A stretch of DNA of 64,000 nt from an uncultured Elioraea sp. (GTDB taxonomy: Bacteria; Pseudomonadota; Alphaproteobacteria; Acetobacterales; Acetobacteraceae): NCBI GenBank assembly GCA_938010425.1, contig CALLUO010000027.1, forward strand, positions 35,092-99,091. Direction: 5' to 3'. Every line of letters starts with the position of its first letter. Position 1 is the stretch's first letter. The notes under the pieces were generated by a model. It saw nothing but the letters and a program-made list of their open reading frames with translations, was not told the origin of the DNA and ran no database searches. This document shows positions 8,626 through 20,828 of the stretch, in pieces. The position numbers and the translations under genes are program-made.

Positions 8626-9929
8626 GCGTGTCCCTGCGCTGGCGCTGTCCGGCGCGCCGCCGTCGCTTCGGCTATCGCCCAGCCCGTCATGAGCGCCCAG
8701 AGCGTCGAAGTGGGCTGGGAAGTGAAGGCGTGCATCGAGCCGAAGGGCCACAGGGGCAGAAGAACGGAAATGAAAAGACCGAGGCGGAGGGGGCAAGGTC
8801 GCAGGATTAAGCCTCGCCCCGCGCTTAGGAGCCAGCCAAAAGCGGCGAGCACGAACAGGGCAAGGCCTGGCAAGCCCGCATTCACCAGCATATCGAGATA
8901 TGGGTTGTGCGCATGTGGCACACACATCGCCGCCCCGCCGCCGTCGCCTGTTCCTCCCCAGCCGACGAAGAAGCGCGGATCAGAGCAGAAGGTGCGAAAC
9001 GCATCTGCTCCCCAGCCGGTCCAGGGGCTGGCTTCGGCCAGTGCCAGGGCACGGCGCAGGATCTGCCCGTAATGACTGTCGGGGAAGCTCGCCATAATCT
9101 CGACGAATTGTGTCACTTGGCGGGCGAAGGCGGTGGGGAACGCACTCGCCGCTGCCATGGCGATGGCGACCACGGCGAGGATGCCGACCAAAGCGGGGAC
9201 GCGAATCCCGCGTAGGCCCAAGGCGAGCAGAACGACGCCAAGGGTGGCATGCACAAGCGGCATACGCTGGCCGACCACGAAGATGGTGGCCATGAAAAGG
9301 GCGATCAGCAGACTGGCTGCCCCGATGCCGGACGGCCCGCGCTGCACGAGCCGCCCCGAGGCGGCAGCGAGAGGGGGCCAAGCGATGCGCACGAGATAGG
9401 CACCCGCGCGCGGACGGCGGAACGGGCCCGTATGCTCGCCGCCGACCGCGCGCGGAAAGCCGGAGAGGCTTCGCCCGGTCAAGGCCTGAAGCCAGACCTC
9501 GAAGGCGATCCAGCCTGCGGCGATGCTGCAGGCGGCAAGCAGCGGGCGGCGGAAGCGACCCGAGGCGAGCACCCAAGAGCCCAGGGCCGCGACTGCTACG
9601 GGGACCCGGCCCCACGCGAGCGCAACGCCGACCCGCTCAAAATCGCCCGTGAGCGCAGTGGTGGTCACGAGCCAGGCCCAAGCGATAAGACCTGGCCAGG
9701 CATGGATGGCGCGAAGCGGGGTGGCGTCGCGACGCGCGGCAAGCGCCGCGAGGAAGGCGATTGCAACCGCCGAGAGATAGACGTCTCCGAAGCCCCGTCC
9801 GTAAATAAGGAGCAGGGGGAGTGCCGCGGCGGTCCAGCCGAACGCGCGTTCTGCCCAAGCGAGGGCTCGCCCGGAAGGCGCGGTGGCAGCAGGCTCCGCC
9901 GCGACCGCAGTCGTCCTCTGAGCCGTCAT
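8622..9929 (-). CDS. O-antigen ligase/polymerase-like membrane protein
   Basis: The 435-residue protein is strongly hydrophobic with about ten to twelve membrane segments and a large periplasmic loop in the last third that contains ALAEASPWTGWGADAFRTFC and the conserved-type His in CVPHAHNPYLDMLVNAGLPG. This H-x-x-x pattern near the end of the long loop is characteristic of the WaaL/Wzy (Wzy_C) family, which joins undecaprenyl-linked glycan to lipid A core or polymerises repeats. The ATG at 9929 is chosen because it overlaps the previous stop (TGATG); upstream in-frame sequence looks non-coding. Ligase and polymerase cannot be separated here. Confidence 0.82.
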   Translation of the reverse strand: MTAQRTTAVAAEPAATAPSGRALAWAERAFGWTAAALPLLLIYGRGFGDVYLSAVAIAFLAALAARRDATPLRAIHAWPGLIAWAWLVTTTALTGDFERVGVALAWGRVPVAVAALGSWVLASGRFRRPLLAACSIAAGWIAFEVWLQALTGRSLSGFPRAVGGEHTGPFRRPRAGAYLVRIAWPPLAAASGRLVQRGPSGIGAASLLIALFMATIFVVGQRMPLVHATLGVVLLALGLRGIRVPALVGILAVVAIAMAAASAFPTAFARQVTQFVEIMASFPDSHYGQILRRALALAEASPWTGWGADAFRTFCSDPRFFVGWGGTGDGGGAAMCVPHAHNPYLDMLVNAGLPGLALFVLAAFGWLLSAGRGLILRPCPLRLGLFISVLLPLWPFGSMHAFTSQPTSTLWALMTGWAIAEATAARRTAPAQGHA

Positions 9930-10777
9930 CAAGCCCGCGAAGCCGAGACGGAGGATGGTCCGGTCAGCGGAATATTGCCCTGCGGCATGGCAGCCTGCGG
10001 CTCGATGGAGGGGCGGTGCCGTTCCGGTTCGAGTCGAGCCTTGAGGTGGGCAAGCAAGGGATAGAGACCGGCGCACAGCGCGATCAACACACCCCATCCG
10101 CCCTCGCGCCACCCACCGCGTAAGACGTAACATTTGAGGAAGCGGGAGACGAAGCGGCGCAGATTTGCCCCGAGCGTGCCGATCTCGCCTGCGGCGAGAA
10201 GGTCGGCTGCGCGGGCAGAAGAGTAGCGGTCAAGCCGTCGCAGCATATCGGAGATGTCACGGTCCACGTGGTGATGGATCGCCTGGGTCAGACGAGGCCC
10301 CTTGCTGCCGGTCCAGGCGAGCGAGGGATGCACGCGCTGCAGGCCCCAGCGCTTGGCGCCTTTGCGCGACAGACGCGGTACTGCCGAGGTGCCGAAACTG
10401 CCGCCCCACCCGTACCGCACCAGGCGAGAGCCGATGAAGTTATTGACCGGGATCTCGTGCCAGGCGTAGGGCGAGGTTTCGATCACGCGGCGGATTTCCG
10501 CAGCCAGCCCTGGCGAGACGCGCTCGTCCGCATCAATTTCAAGGATCCACTCGCCCTGGCAGGCGGTAAGCCCGGCGTTGCGACGCTCCCCCTCGATCTC
10601 CCAGGCCCCCTCGAGAATACGCGCGCCGAAGCTGCGTGCAATCTCCGCCGAACGGTCGGTGCTACGGTCAAGCACGACGACGATCTCGTCGGCGAAAGTC
10701 AGGCCCTCCAGGCAGTGGGCCAGCCGGGCCTCCTCGTTGCGCGCCACCACCAGGGCAGACAGGCGTGGCCGGCTCAT
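9929..10777 (-). CDS. Glycosyltransferase family 2 (WaaE/KdtX-like)
   Basis: The 282-residue enzyme has a GT-A core with LSALVVARNEEARLAHCLEG at the N-terminus, FADEIVVVLDRSTDRSAEIA, and the metal-binding EIDADERVSP followed by LAAEIRRVI. This arrangement, including the ERRNAG motif, is typical of the WaaE/KdtX branch that adds glucose-like residues to the LPS inner core. The last 70 residues contain a hydrophobic patch consistent with membrane association. Start and stop overlap neighbours on both sides (ATGA with the GT9 gene, TGATG with the ligase gene), indicating translational coupling within the cluster. Confidence 0.9.
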   Translation of the reverse strand: MSRPRLSALVVARNEEARLAHCLEGLTFADEIVVVLDRSTDRSAEIARSFGARILEGAWEIEGERRNAGLTACQGEWILEIDADERVSPGLAAEIRRVIETSPYAWHEIPVNNFIGSRLVRYGWGGSFGTSAVPRLSRKGAKRWGLQRVHPSLAWTGSKGPRLTQAIHHHVDRDISDMLRRLDRYSSARAADLLAAGEIGTLGANLRRFVSRFLKCYVLRGGWREGGWGVLIALCAGLYPLLAHLKARLEPERHRPSIEPQAAMPQGNIPLTGPSSVSASRA

Positions 10778-11751
10778 GTCAGTGCCATGGCTGGCCGGGC
10801 CCGGTCGAGCAAAGCCGTTGCCGCCGCGAACGCATCTTCCACCGCAAGCGAGCCCATGAGACTGCCAGAGGTGCGGTGGTCGAAGCCAGGGGCGGAGACA
10901 AGCTCGGCCATGGGCACCTTGGTCTGGGCGACTGCGGTGAAGGGGCCGATCGGCGCATATTCCGCCACCGGCGAGGGCCCGAACAGGCCAAGTGTCGGAG
11001 CGCCGGCGGCGGCGGCAAGATGCATCAGCCCGGAATCGTTACCGACAAACAGCGCGCAGCGCGCCAGACAGGCGGCAGCCTCGCTCAGGCTAAGCCGACC
11101 GACGAGGTCGATCGTGCGGCCGACCGGCAGGGCGGCGAGGACTGGTCGGGCGAGCAGGGCCTCGGCTTCGCCCGGCCCGGCAAACACGGCCGCGCGTGAT
11201 CCCGGTAGGGGCCCATCAGCACTGGAGAGCCGGTTGAACAGCGCAACGAATCGTTCGGGCGGCCACACCTTGCCGCGCCAGTTTGCGGTGGGCCCGAGAC
11301 CAATGACAGGTTTGCCAGGCGGAATCAGCACACTGGCCCTGGCTCGATCCTGCGCTGACGTCCAGACGACCGGAGTCGGTGGCGGATCGAGGCCCAACAC
11401 GGCCCCAATCTGAGCAAGGCGCGGCACACCCGCCCGGCGCCGCCCCATCACGGCGCGCCGTCGCGCCCAAAGACACCAGGCGAGGATCGAACCGCGCAGG
11501 TCAACCACCAGGTCCCAGCGTGTGCCGACCACCTGCCGCCAGAGACCGAACCAATGCGCGGCCAAGCGGCGCTTGCGCAAAATGATGACCCGCTCAAGCC
11601 CCGGCATGTGTGCGAACAGGCCGGCAGCGGCAGGACCGCAAGCGACCGTGATCCGCACCTCGCCTTGGGTGCGCAGCAGATGGTCGATGAGGCCCGTCGA
11701 TAGCACAGCATCGCCGATCCGGGTCGCGGTCACGAAAAGGATCCGGCTCAT
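10774..11751 (-). CDS. Glycosyltransferase family 9 (heptosyltransferase-like)
   Basis: The 325-residue protein shows the GT9 pattern: ILFVTATRIGDAVLSTGLID at the N-terminus, DLVVDLRGS in the middle, and the donor-binding signature LFVGNDSGLMHLAAAAGAP near residue 250. Family members such as WaaC and WaaF add heptose to LPS core. The ATG at 11751 is the natural start because it precedes the first strand of the Rossmann fold; a longer in-frame extension continues antisense through ygfZ and is rejected. It is the first gene of the minus-strand glycan cluster, and a promoter should lie in the 65-base divergent region shared with ygfZ. Confidence 0.88.
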   Translation of the reverse strand: MSRILFVTATRIGDAVLSTGLIDHLLRTQGEVRITVACGPAAAGLFAHMPGLERVIILRKRRLAAHWFGLWRQVVGTRWDLVVDLRGSILAWCLWARRRAVMGRRRAGVPRLAQIGAVLGLDPPPTPVVWTSAQDRARASVLIPPGKPVIGLGPTANWRGKVWPPERFVALFNRLSSADGPLPGSRAAVFAGPGEAEALLARPVLAALPVGRTIDLVGRLSLSEAAACLARCALFVGNDSGLMHLAAAAGAPTLGLFGPSPVAEYAPIGPFTAVAQTKVPMAELVSAPGFDHRTSGSLMGSLAVEDAFAAATALLDRARPAMALT

Positions 11752-11816
11752 GCTAAGGCCTCTAGCACAGCTGCCACGGGATTGCGCGAGAAGGCCCAGC
11801 AAGCCACCTCTTGGGT

Positions 11817-12656
11817 ATGCCAATCGCTCCGCTTGCCGACCGCGGGGTCCTGTCCGTCTCCGGGCCAGATGCCCGATCCTTCCTGCAGGGCCTCGTTTCG
11901 AACGACGTCGCACGGCTTGGTCAGGATTCGCGCGCCCTTTGGGCCGCGCTGCTGACTCCGCAAGGCAAATGGCTTGCTGATTTCTTCCTGATCGAAGAGG
12001 GAGAGCGCATCTTGCTCGATTGCGAACGCGCTCAAGCCTCCTGGCTTGTCTCCCATCTGACGCGATATCGGCTGCGGGCAAAAGTGGCGATCGACGACGA
12101 GACCGACCACTGGACGGTGTTCGCCGCCTGGGGTGGGGGCGAGCCGGCGGAACAACCGGGTGTCCTCGTCGTGCGCGACCCTCGCCTGCCCGAAGCCGGC
12201 TGGCGTTGTCTCGCGTCTCCAGGGGCAATCCGGCCGGACGCGACGGCGGAGGACTACGATCGGCATCGGCTCGCGCTTGGGCTTCCTGACGGATCGAAGG
12301 ATCTCGAAAGCGGCAAGACGGTGCTGCTGGAGGCGGGCTTCGACGAACTGAACGGAATCTCCTGGAGCAAGGGCTGCTGGATGGGCCAGGAGCTCACGGC
12401 ACGCACCAAGTATCGCGGTTTGGTGAAGAGGCGACTGGTCCCAGTGCGGATCGAGGGGCCGTTGCCTACGCCTGGTACGCCGGTCCTGCGCGAGGGGGTG
12501 GAGGTCGGAACAATTCGGTCCGGGCGCGGTGATCGCGCTCTCGCCATCCTTCGCCTTGAGGCCTTGGCCTGTCCTGGGGTGTTGCGCTGCGGCGAGGCCG
12601 TGCTTGTTCCGGAAATTCCGGCCTGGCTCTCGCTGCCGGCGGACAGCACCCCGTGA
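11817..12656 (+). CDS. ygfZ: tRNA-modifying/Fe-S cluster repair protein YgfZ
   Basis: The 279-residue protein belongs to the folate-binding GcvT-like family. The diagnostic YgfZ signature KGCWMGQELTART is present near residue 183, with the conserved Cys. The N-terminal GcvT-like region includes FLQGLVSNDV and LLTPQGKWLADFFL. YgfZ uses tetrahydrofolate to support a subset of Fe-S enzymes, including MiaB. ATG 11817 is preferred to TTG 11811 two codons upstream. The gene is divergent from the glycan cluster, and its stop overlaps the next gene's start. Confidence 0.92.
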   Translation: MPIAPLADRGVLSVSGPDARSFLQGLVSNDVARLGQDSRALWAALLTPQGKWLADFFLIEEGERILLDCERAQASWLVSHLTRYRLRAKVAIDDETDHWTVFAAWGGGEPAEQPGVLVVRDPRLPEAGWRCLASPGAIRPDATAEDYDRHRLALGLPDGSKDLESGKTVLLEAGFDELNGISWSKGCWMGQELTARTKYRGLVKRRLVPVRIEGPLPTPGTPVLREGVEVGTIRSGRGDRALAILRLEALACPGVLRCGEAVLVPEIPAWLSLPADSTP

Positions 12657-13204
12657 TGGAGAGGCGCGAGGCGGAGGGGGAGGTGGCGGCCAACCAGGCC
12701 GATCGCATTGGCCACGCGCGAGGGCAGGGGCTGGCGGTCGATGACACGCCGCCACCGGTGCGGATCCATCCTCCTGTGCTCTTTCCTGTCATCCTGGGCG
12801 CGGGGCTCCTGCTCGACTGGGTCGTTCCCCTTACGCATGGTGCGTGGCCCGGTGCGATACGCTACGGGCTCGGGGGTATGCTCGTCCTGGTCGCTGCCCT
12901 GCTCGCCGGCTGGGCAGCCTGGGTTTTCCATCGTGCCGGAACTGAGATCCCCACCTTCCGCCCAGCGCGACGCTTCGTCGCTACGGGCCCTTACGCCTTC
13001 ACGCGCAACCCGATGTATCTCGGCCTCGTCTTGCTCTTCGCCGGGCTGGGCATGATGGTGGCGAGTGCCTGGCTGCTTCTGCTCACCCCGCTCTTCGCCT
13101 TCCTGCTTGATCGGCTCGTGATCGCGCGCGAAGAACCCTATCTCGCCGCCCGCTTCGGCGATCCCTATCGCGCCTATCTCCGTCGCGTGCGGCGCTGGCT
13201 GTGA
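12653..13204 (+). CDS. Isoprenylcysteine carboxyl methyltransferase-like membrane protein
   Basis: The 183-residue protein has four to five hydrophobic helices after a polar N-terminal 40 residues. It carries the family signature of ICMT/PEMT-type methyltransferases: the segment FVATGPYAFTRNPMYLGLVL (about residues 112-131) and the C-terminal cofactor motif REEPYLAARFGDPYRAYLRR. In bacteria these enzymes use S-adenosylmethionine on unknown lipophilic acceptors. The GTG at 12653 overlaps the ygfZ stop; ATG 12656 is an equally good start, and a start further downstream near the first helix cannot be excluded. The substrate is not known. Confidence 0.82.
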   Translation: MMERREAEGEVAANQADRIGHARGQGLAVDDTPPPVRIHPPVLFPVILGAGLLLDWVVPLTHGAWPGAIRYGLGGMLVLVAALLAGWAAWVFHRAGTEIPTFRPARRFVATGPYAFTRNPMYLGLVLLFAGLGMMVASAWLLLLTPLFAFLLDRLVIAREEPYLAARFGDPYRAYLRRVRRWL

Positions 13205-13219
13205 TTGTGCGGTGCGGCA

Positions 13220-13252
13220 ACGGCGGCCGGTGTGTGCCACCTCCGCCGCCGT
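13220..13252. terminator. Probable bidirectional terminator between convergent genes
   Basis: A perfect 8-base inverted repeat (ACGGCGGC with GCCGCCGT) with a 17-base loop fills the 50 bases between the methyltransferase-like gene and ppdK, just past the ppdK stop. The T tract is weak (ATTT on one side only), so strength is uncertain. Confidence 0.55.
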
Positions 13253-13254
13253 AT

Positions 13255-15947
<2,693 letters not shown>

Positions 15948-15951
<4 letters not shown>

Positions 15952-17963
15952 CCTTCTAGTTTGGAGAAGTCCGCCACCTGCGCCATCGCGCGACGCACGC
16001 GGGAGAGAAGCCGTAGCCGATTGGCGCGCAACGCCGCATTCTGCTCATTCACCGTCACCCGCTCGAAAAAGGCGTCGAGGGGGGCCCTAAGCGCGGCAAG
16101 CGTAGCCATCGCTTCAGCAAATCGTTCCTCGGCAAGATCGCGCGCTAGTACAGGCTCAAGCGCATCGAGCGAAGCAGAGAGAGCCTGCTCCTCCTTGGCG
16201 GAAAGGAGCGATGCGTCGAGCGGGTCGTCGTAGCTGCGGCCGTCCTTGCGCTCCTCGATGCGGAGGATGTTCACCGCTCGCGCATATGCAGTGCGGAGAT
16301 TCGCCCCATCCTCCGTCGCGAGGAAGGTTTCCAGCGCCTCAGCGAGCGACAGCACGCGCATCAGGTCGCCGTCCACCCCGCGCCCCACCACGGCGGCGAC
16401 GATGTCGTGCCGCTTGCCCTCGGTACGCAGCTGCACACGAAGCCGTTCGGCGATAAAGTCTCGCACGTCAGGCGAAACGAATTGGCTGAGGTCGAGCCGC
16501 AGGCGATTGTCGCGTACGATCCGCACGATGCCAAGCGCAGCGCGGCGCAGCGCGTAAGGGTCGCCAGAGCCGGTTGGCCTCTCGCCGATGGCGAAGAAGC
16601 TGACAAGCTGGTCAATGCGATCAGCAAGCGCGAGCGTGATCGCGACGGGTTCCGCCGGCACCTCGTCCTCTGCCCCGCGTGGCGCATAGTGGTCGCGAAT
16701 CGCGTTTGCTACCTCAGCGTCCTCACCGTGGGCGAGAGCGTAGTAGCGGCCCATCACTCCCTGCAGGTCGGGAAACTCGCCGACCATGCCGGAGACCAGA
16801 TCGGCTTTGCAGAGCAGAGCCGCGCGCTCGGCCTTGGTGCGGTCTGCGCCAACGAGCGGGGCAATCTCGCCGCAGAGGCGCACTAGCCGGTCCACTCGGT
16901 CGCGCTGCGAGCCGAGTGCGGCGTGGAACGTCACCTCGGCCAGCTTCGGCAACAGGGTCTCGAGCGGACGCTTCAGGTCCTCGTTCCAGAAGAAGCGCGC
17001 ATCCGCAAGCCGCGCGCGCAGCACCCGTTCATTGCCGGCAATGATCGCGGCACCGCCGTCGGCGGCGGCGAGGTTGGCGACGACGATGAATCGCGGTGCG
17101 GCCGAACCGTCTGGGCGCCGCAGCGCGAGATAGCGCTGATTGACTCGCATTGAGGTGCGCAGCACCTCAGGCGGCAGGTCCATGAACGCCTCGTCGATCC
17201 GCCCGATCAGCGCCACCGGCCATTCAGTGAGGCCTGAGATCTCGGAAATCAGACCCGGGTCTTCGACCACAGAGAAACCTTCCGCCTCGGCGAGCCGCGC
17301 GGCATCCCGCCGGATCAGCGCCTCACGCTCCGTCGGATCAAGGATGACGTGACGGGCGGCAAGTTCGGCCCGGTAGTCGGCGAAGCTGCCGACGGCGAAG
17401 GCGCCGGGTGCGAGGAAACGGTGCCCCTCCGTTTCGTTTCCGGCGCGCAACCCATGTCCATCGTCCTCGCCCTCGGCGAGGCTGAAGGGCACGACCGCAC
17501 CATCGAGCACGCAGAGGATGCGCCGCAGGGGACGAACCCAGGTGAAGGCCGAACGGGACGACCAGCGCATCGATTTCGGCCAGGGAAAGCGTCGGAGAAG
17601 CGGCGGCAGTTCGCGCGCCACCACCGCTGCTGCGGGAATGGAGGGGATGGTGCGGTCGAGGACAAGATAGCCTCCTTCCTCCCGTACCGCGTCGCGGCTT
17701 GCACCGTGCTTGCGCAAAAAGCCAGCGAGTGCCGCGTCCGGCGAACCCGCACGCGGCCCGCGCTCTACCGTGCGTTCCTCTGGCGTGGCCGCCGCGACCT
17801 CAGCCGCGAGCGTCAGGCGCCTTGGCCCATAGAAGGTGCGAACGTTCGAAGGCGAGAGCGGGGCGAGCGCGGTGCACATAAGCCGCGCCAGGTCCGCCGC
17901 CGCCCGCGCCTGCATGCGGGCGGGGATCTCCTCCGAAAAGAGTTCAAGCAGCAGTTCCGGCAT
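15948..17963 (-). CDS. glyS: Glycyl-tRNA synthetase beta subunit
   Basis: The 671-residue protein is the beta subunit of the heterotetrameric bacterial glycyl-tRNA synthetase, which binds tRNA-Gly. It begins with the family-typical MPELLLELFSEEIPARMQ and contains FPKSMRW-like sequence (FPWPKSMRWS), DLVSGMVGEFPDLQGVMGRY with YALAHGE, and a C-terminal DALRP-type helical domain that includes FFERVTVNEQNAALRANRL. It lies 6 bases downstream of glyQ, and its stop overlaps the ppdK start. Confidence 0.97.
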
Positions 17964-17969
17964 GGCTCC

Positions 17970-18884
17970 TCACCCGGCGGTGAGAGCGGGCCGGGCCTCG
18001 GCACAGTCGCCCGCGAGCCAGGCCTCGCAGCAGGCCTTCGCCAAGGCCCGCACGCGCGCGATAAAGGCGGCGCGTTCCGCCACGCTCATCACGCCCCGCG
18101 CATCGAGCAGGTTGAAACGGTGCGAGGCCATGATGCACTGGTCGTAGGCGGGCAGAGCCAACCCCTGTGCAAGCAGGGCACGGCATTCCCGTTCGGCATC
18201 TTCGAACTGGCGCAAGAGTATCGTCGTGTCGGCGTGCTCGAAGTTGTACGCGGAGAACTCGCGTTCGGCGCGTAAAAACACATCGCCGTAAGAGAGCGGG
18301 GCGACTGAGTCAGGGTTGTTGAACGGCAGATCGAAGACGTTTTCCACGCCAAGGATGTACATGGCGAGCCGCTCCAGCCCGAGCGTCAGTTCAACTGACG
18401 GTACCTCGCAGGCGATGCCACCCACTTGCTGGAAGTAGGTGAATTGCGTGATCTCCATCCCGTCGCACCACACTTCCCACCCGAGGCCCCAAGCCCCCAA
18501 GGTGGGGCTCTCCCAGTCGTCCTCGACGAAGCGGAAATCGTGCAGAAGAGGGTCGAGGCCGAGGTCGCGATAACAGTCGAGCAGCACGCCTTGGGGGTCT
18601 GCCGGGGCTGGCTTTAGAAGAACTTGGTACTGATAGTAGTGCTGCAGCCTGTTCGGATTCTCGCCATAACGCCCATCGGCGGGGCGACGGCAGGGCTGAA
18701 CATAGGCGGCGTTCCAGGCGGCGGGGCCAAGCGCGCGCAAGCTGGTGGCAGGGTGAAAAGTGCCTGCGCCCATCTCAAGGTCGTATGGCTGCAGAATAAC
18801 GCAGCCTTGCTCAGCCCAGAACGCATGCAGGCGCAGAATGACCTCTTGGAACGAGCGCGGGGTTGGGCGGATGGGACGGCTCAT
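17970..18884 (-). CDS. glyQ: Glycyl-tRNA synthetase alpha subunit
   Basis: The 304-residue catalytic alpha subunit contains [56 protein letters not shown] and [19 protein letters not shown], all classic GlyQ sequence. It activates glycine and charges tRNA-Gly together with GlyS. ATG 18884 gives the usual short lead before the SFQ motif; an in-frame ATG at 18914 would add ten residues. Neither has a strong ribosome-binding site. It precedes glyS by 6 bases. Confidence 0.96.
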   Translation of the reverse strand: MSRPIRPTPRSFQEVILRLHAFWAEQGCVILQPYDLEMGAGTFHPATSLRALGPAAWNAAYVQPCRRPADGRYGENPNRLQHYYQYQVLLKPAPADPQGVLLDCYRDLGLDPLLHDFRFVEDDWESPTLGAWGLGWEVWCDGMEITQFTYFQQVGGIACEVPSVELTLGLERLAMYILGVENVFDLPFNNPDSVAPLSYGDVFLRAEREFSAYNFEHADTTILLRQFEDAERECRALLAQGLALPAYDQCIMASHRFNLLDARGVMSVAERAAFIARVRALAKACCEAWLAGDCAEARPALTAG

Positions 18885-18945
18885 CGCGGACTGGCCTAGC
18901 GGTCGAAAGTCCATGCGCAGGGAATGACGGCGCGCCTAGGGCAGC

Positions 18946-19260
18946 TTATGCCGCGCTTCCGCCGCGCGGTTCGGTTTCCCGGGCTGCGGCGAGGGCTGGG
19001 ATCGGGCAATCCGGGCGCCCGCAGCCCTCGGTCGCCGAGGCGGGAAGGTAGGCCCTGCAGACTGGGCATTCCTGCATATCCTCCCCTTGGTTGGCCTCCT
19101 CTGCCGCGACCTCAGCTGTTGTCTCAGGGCCGCTGTTTGCCTCTTGCGCTGCCTGAAACCGATCGCCGGCAGAGGGGCCGGCTCCAGTCTGCTTTGTGAC
19201 CATTCGGTAGAGGTACCACACGCCAGCGAGCACGAGGCCGAGGAGGAGGATCCGGATCAT
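18946..19260 (-). CDS. Small membrane-anchored protein with Cys pairs (PP0621-like)
   Basis: The 104-residue protein has one N-terminal membrane segment (MIRILLLGLVLAGVWYLYRM), a polar Ala/Glu-rich linker, and a C-terminal four-cysteine module CPVCRAYLPASATEGC followed by GRPDC, which could bind one zinc ion. This layout resembles small PP0621-type proteins that often sit near housekeeping genes, but the match is by memory of the pattern only. The ATG at 19260 is preferred because it begins directly at the hydrophobic helix. It lies between an S49 peptidase gene and glyQ on the same strand, probably co-transcribed. Function unknown. Confidence 0.65.
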   Translation of the reverse strand: MIRILLLGLVLAGVWYLYRMVTKQTGAGPSAGDRFQAAQEANSGPETTAEVAAEEANQGEDMQECPVCRAYLPASATEGCGRPDCPIPALAAARETEPRGGSAA

Positions 19261-19332
19261 GCGCGCCGATCCTTTTGATGCATGCTGCACCCGTTCTAAG
19301 CGATCCGGCCGCCCGGGTGAACCGCACCCCGC

Positions 19333-20157
19333 TTAGAGCCCAAACCGCGCATAGGCTGCCCGTTCCTCGACCACCATTGTCGCCGCCTCGACCAAGGCTT
19401 CAGGGCTTGGCAAGAGCCGCGTCCACCAAGGCCTGCGACCGGTCCTGAACACGGCGAACCGCACCTCACCGCCGTGGCGGGCGCGCATCGTCGCGCGCAC
19501 CTCACCGATCCCATCCGCCAGCCCGAGCGCCACCGCCCTCCCTCCCGTCCACACCTCGCCGGAAAAGAGCACAGCCTCCTCGCCCCGCAGCAGGCCACTG
19601 CGCCGCTGCCGCACCCAAGCCTTGAACCGCTCGTGTAGCTCGGCCTGGATCGCCTTTAGCCGCGCAATGTCATCCTCGCGCGCGGGCAGAAACGGATCGA
19701 GCAACGACTTGCGCTCCCCCGCCGTGTAGAGCCGTCTCTCGACACCGATCCGGCCCAGCAGTCGGGCGAAGCCGAACGAAGAAGAGATGACCCCAATCGA
19801 GCCGAGAAGAGAGGTTTCGCGACAGAGGATCTCGTCGGCGGCGCAGGCGAGCCAATACCCGCCCGAGGCCGCCACATCCTCAACGAAGGCGGTCACCTTC
19901 ACCCCATGCTCCTCCGCATGCTGGCGCACCCGCTGAGCGATGAGGTCGGACTGGGTTGCCGATCCGCCCGGCGAGTTGATGATGAGCGCGACCTCGGCGA
20001 GGCGGCGCAGGCGGAAGGCGCGGGACAGCACCGGCCCAACGGTTTCCACACTGAGGGTTATCCGCCCCAAGCCAGCGCGCGGCGCGATCAGGCCCGTGAG
20101 CGGGACGACGGCAACCACAGGAGGGGGGGAAATCAGACGGCGAAGCACACTGGCCAT
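19333..20157 (-). CDS. S49 family serine peptidase (SppA/SohB type)
   Basis: The 274-residue protein matches the single-domain form of signal peptide peptidase A. The catalytic Ser lies in VAASGGYWLACAADEI and the general-base Lys in LYTAGERKSLLDPF, about 50 residues later. LIINSPGGSATQSDLIAQRV forms the ClpP-like oxyanion region. These enzymes degrade membrane-bound peptides such as cleaved signal sequences. There is little sign of a long N-terminal membrane anchor, so it may be peripheral or use the short hydrophobic stretch near residue 15. It is the first gene of the minus-strand unit that runs into glyQ. Confidence 0.9.
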   Translation of the reverse strand: MASVLRRLISPPPVVAVVPLTGLIAPRAGLGRITLSVETVGPVLSRAFRLRRLAEVALIINSPGGSATQSDLIAQRVRQHAEEHGVKVTAFVEDVAASGGYWLACAADEILCRETSLLGSIGVISSSFGFARLLGRIGVERRLYTAGERKSLLDPFLPAREDDIARLKAIQAELHERFKAWVRQRRSGLLRGEEAVLFSGEVWTGGRAVALGLADGIGEVRATMRARHGGEVRFAVFRTGRRPWWTRLLPSPEALVEAATMVVEERAAYARFGL

Positions 20158-20276
20158 GGAACGAGAGATGCACGCGGCACGCTGCCTCGCAAGGATGCGA
20201 GCCGCCGCGTCACCAGACTCGCTTGATTGGGCACCTCGCGTTCACCATTTGCGGCTGGGCAGCGAGGGAGGGCGCG

Positions 20277-20807
20277 ATGACGGAGGAAGAGCGGCGGCTG
20301 ATTATCGACTTCGTTCAGCGGGCGGTGTCGGCCCGTAACGATCCGATCGACCCGGACGCTGATCGCTTGCTCGCCGAATTGTTCGCGCAGTACCCCGAGG
20401 CGCGCTACCGAGTTGCTCAGATGGCGTTTTTCGGGGAGCACGCGCTCGCTGAGGCAACAAACCGTATTCGCGAACTCGAATGGCAGCTGCAGCAAGCCCA
20501 GCAGCCGCGGGGGTTCTTGGGCGGCCTGTTTGGGGGCACAACATCCCAGGGCCAGCCGCCTTCACCTGTGCACGCTCCTGGCTGGCGTCCGGGTCTGTTT
20601 AGCCAGCAGCCCGGCGGAAGCTTTCTCGGCACCGCAGCGGCAACCGCTCTCGGTGTCTTGGGCGGGCTCATGATCGGCCAGGCTCTCGCCTCGATGCTGG
20701 GGCTCGGCGGCGAGGCCCAGGCGTCGGAAGGGGCAGCAGGGGCAGAGGAGCTCTCCCGCTATCACGAAACGGGCTTCGACACGGACGTTTTTGACGAGGA
20801 GCTCTGA
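20277..20807 (+). CDS. DUF2076 family protein
   Basis: The 176-residue protein matches the DUF2076 pattern: an acidic helical N-terminus (MTEEERRLIIDFVQRAV), Gln-rich linker (IRELEWQLQQAQQ), a Gly/Phe-rich FLGGLFGG segment, and a hydrophobic Gly-rich helix (ATALGVLGGLMIGQALASML) near residue 130 followed by an acidic tail. Family members are annotated as periplasmic or membrane-associated proteins of unknown function. ATG 20277 follows a GAGGGAGGG ribosome-binding site; upstream in-frame codons are less likely. A TTGATT/CATTTG pair with 17-base spacing (20223-20251) could be its promoter. Confidence 0.75.
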   Translation: MTEEERRLIIDFVQRAVSARNDPIDPDADRLLAELFAQYPEARYRVAQMAFFGEHALAEATNRIRELEWQLQQAQQPRGFLGGLFGGTTSQGQPPSPVHAPGWRPGLFSQQPGGSFLGTAAATALGVLGGLMIGQALASMLGLGGEAQASEGAAGAEELSRYHETGFDTDVFDEEL

Positions 20808-20828
20808 GCCCGCATTCTTTGCGCCCCA

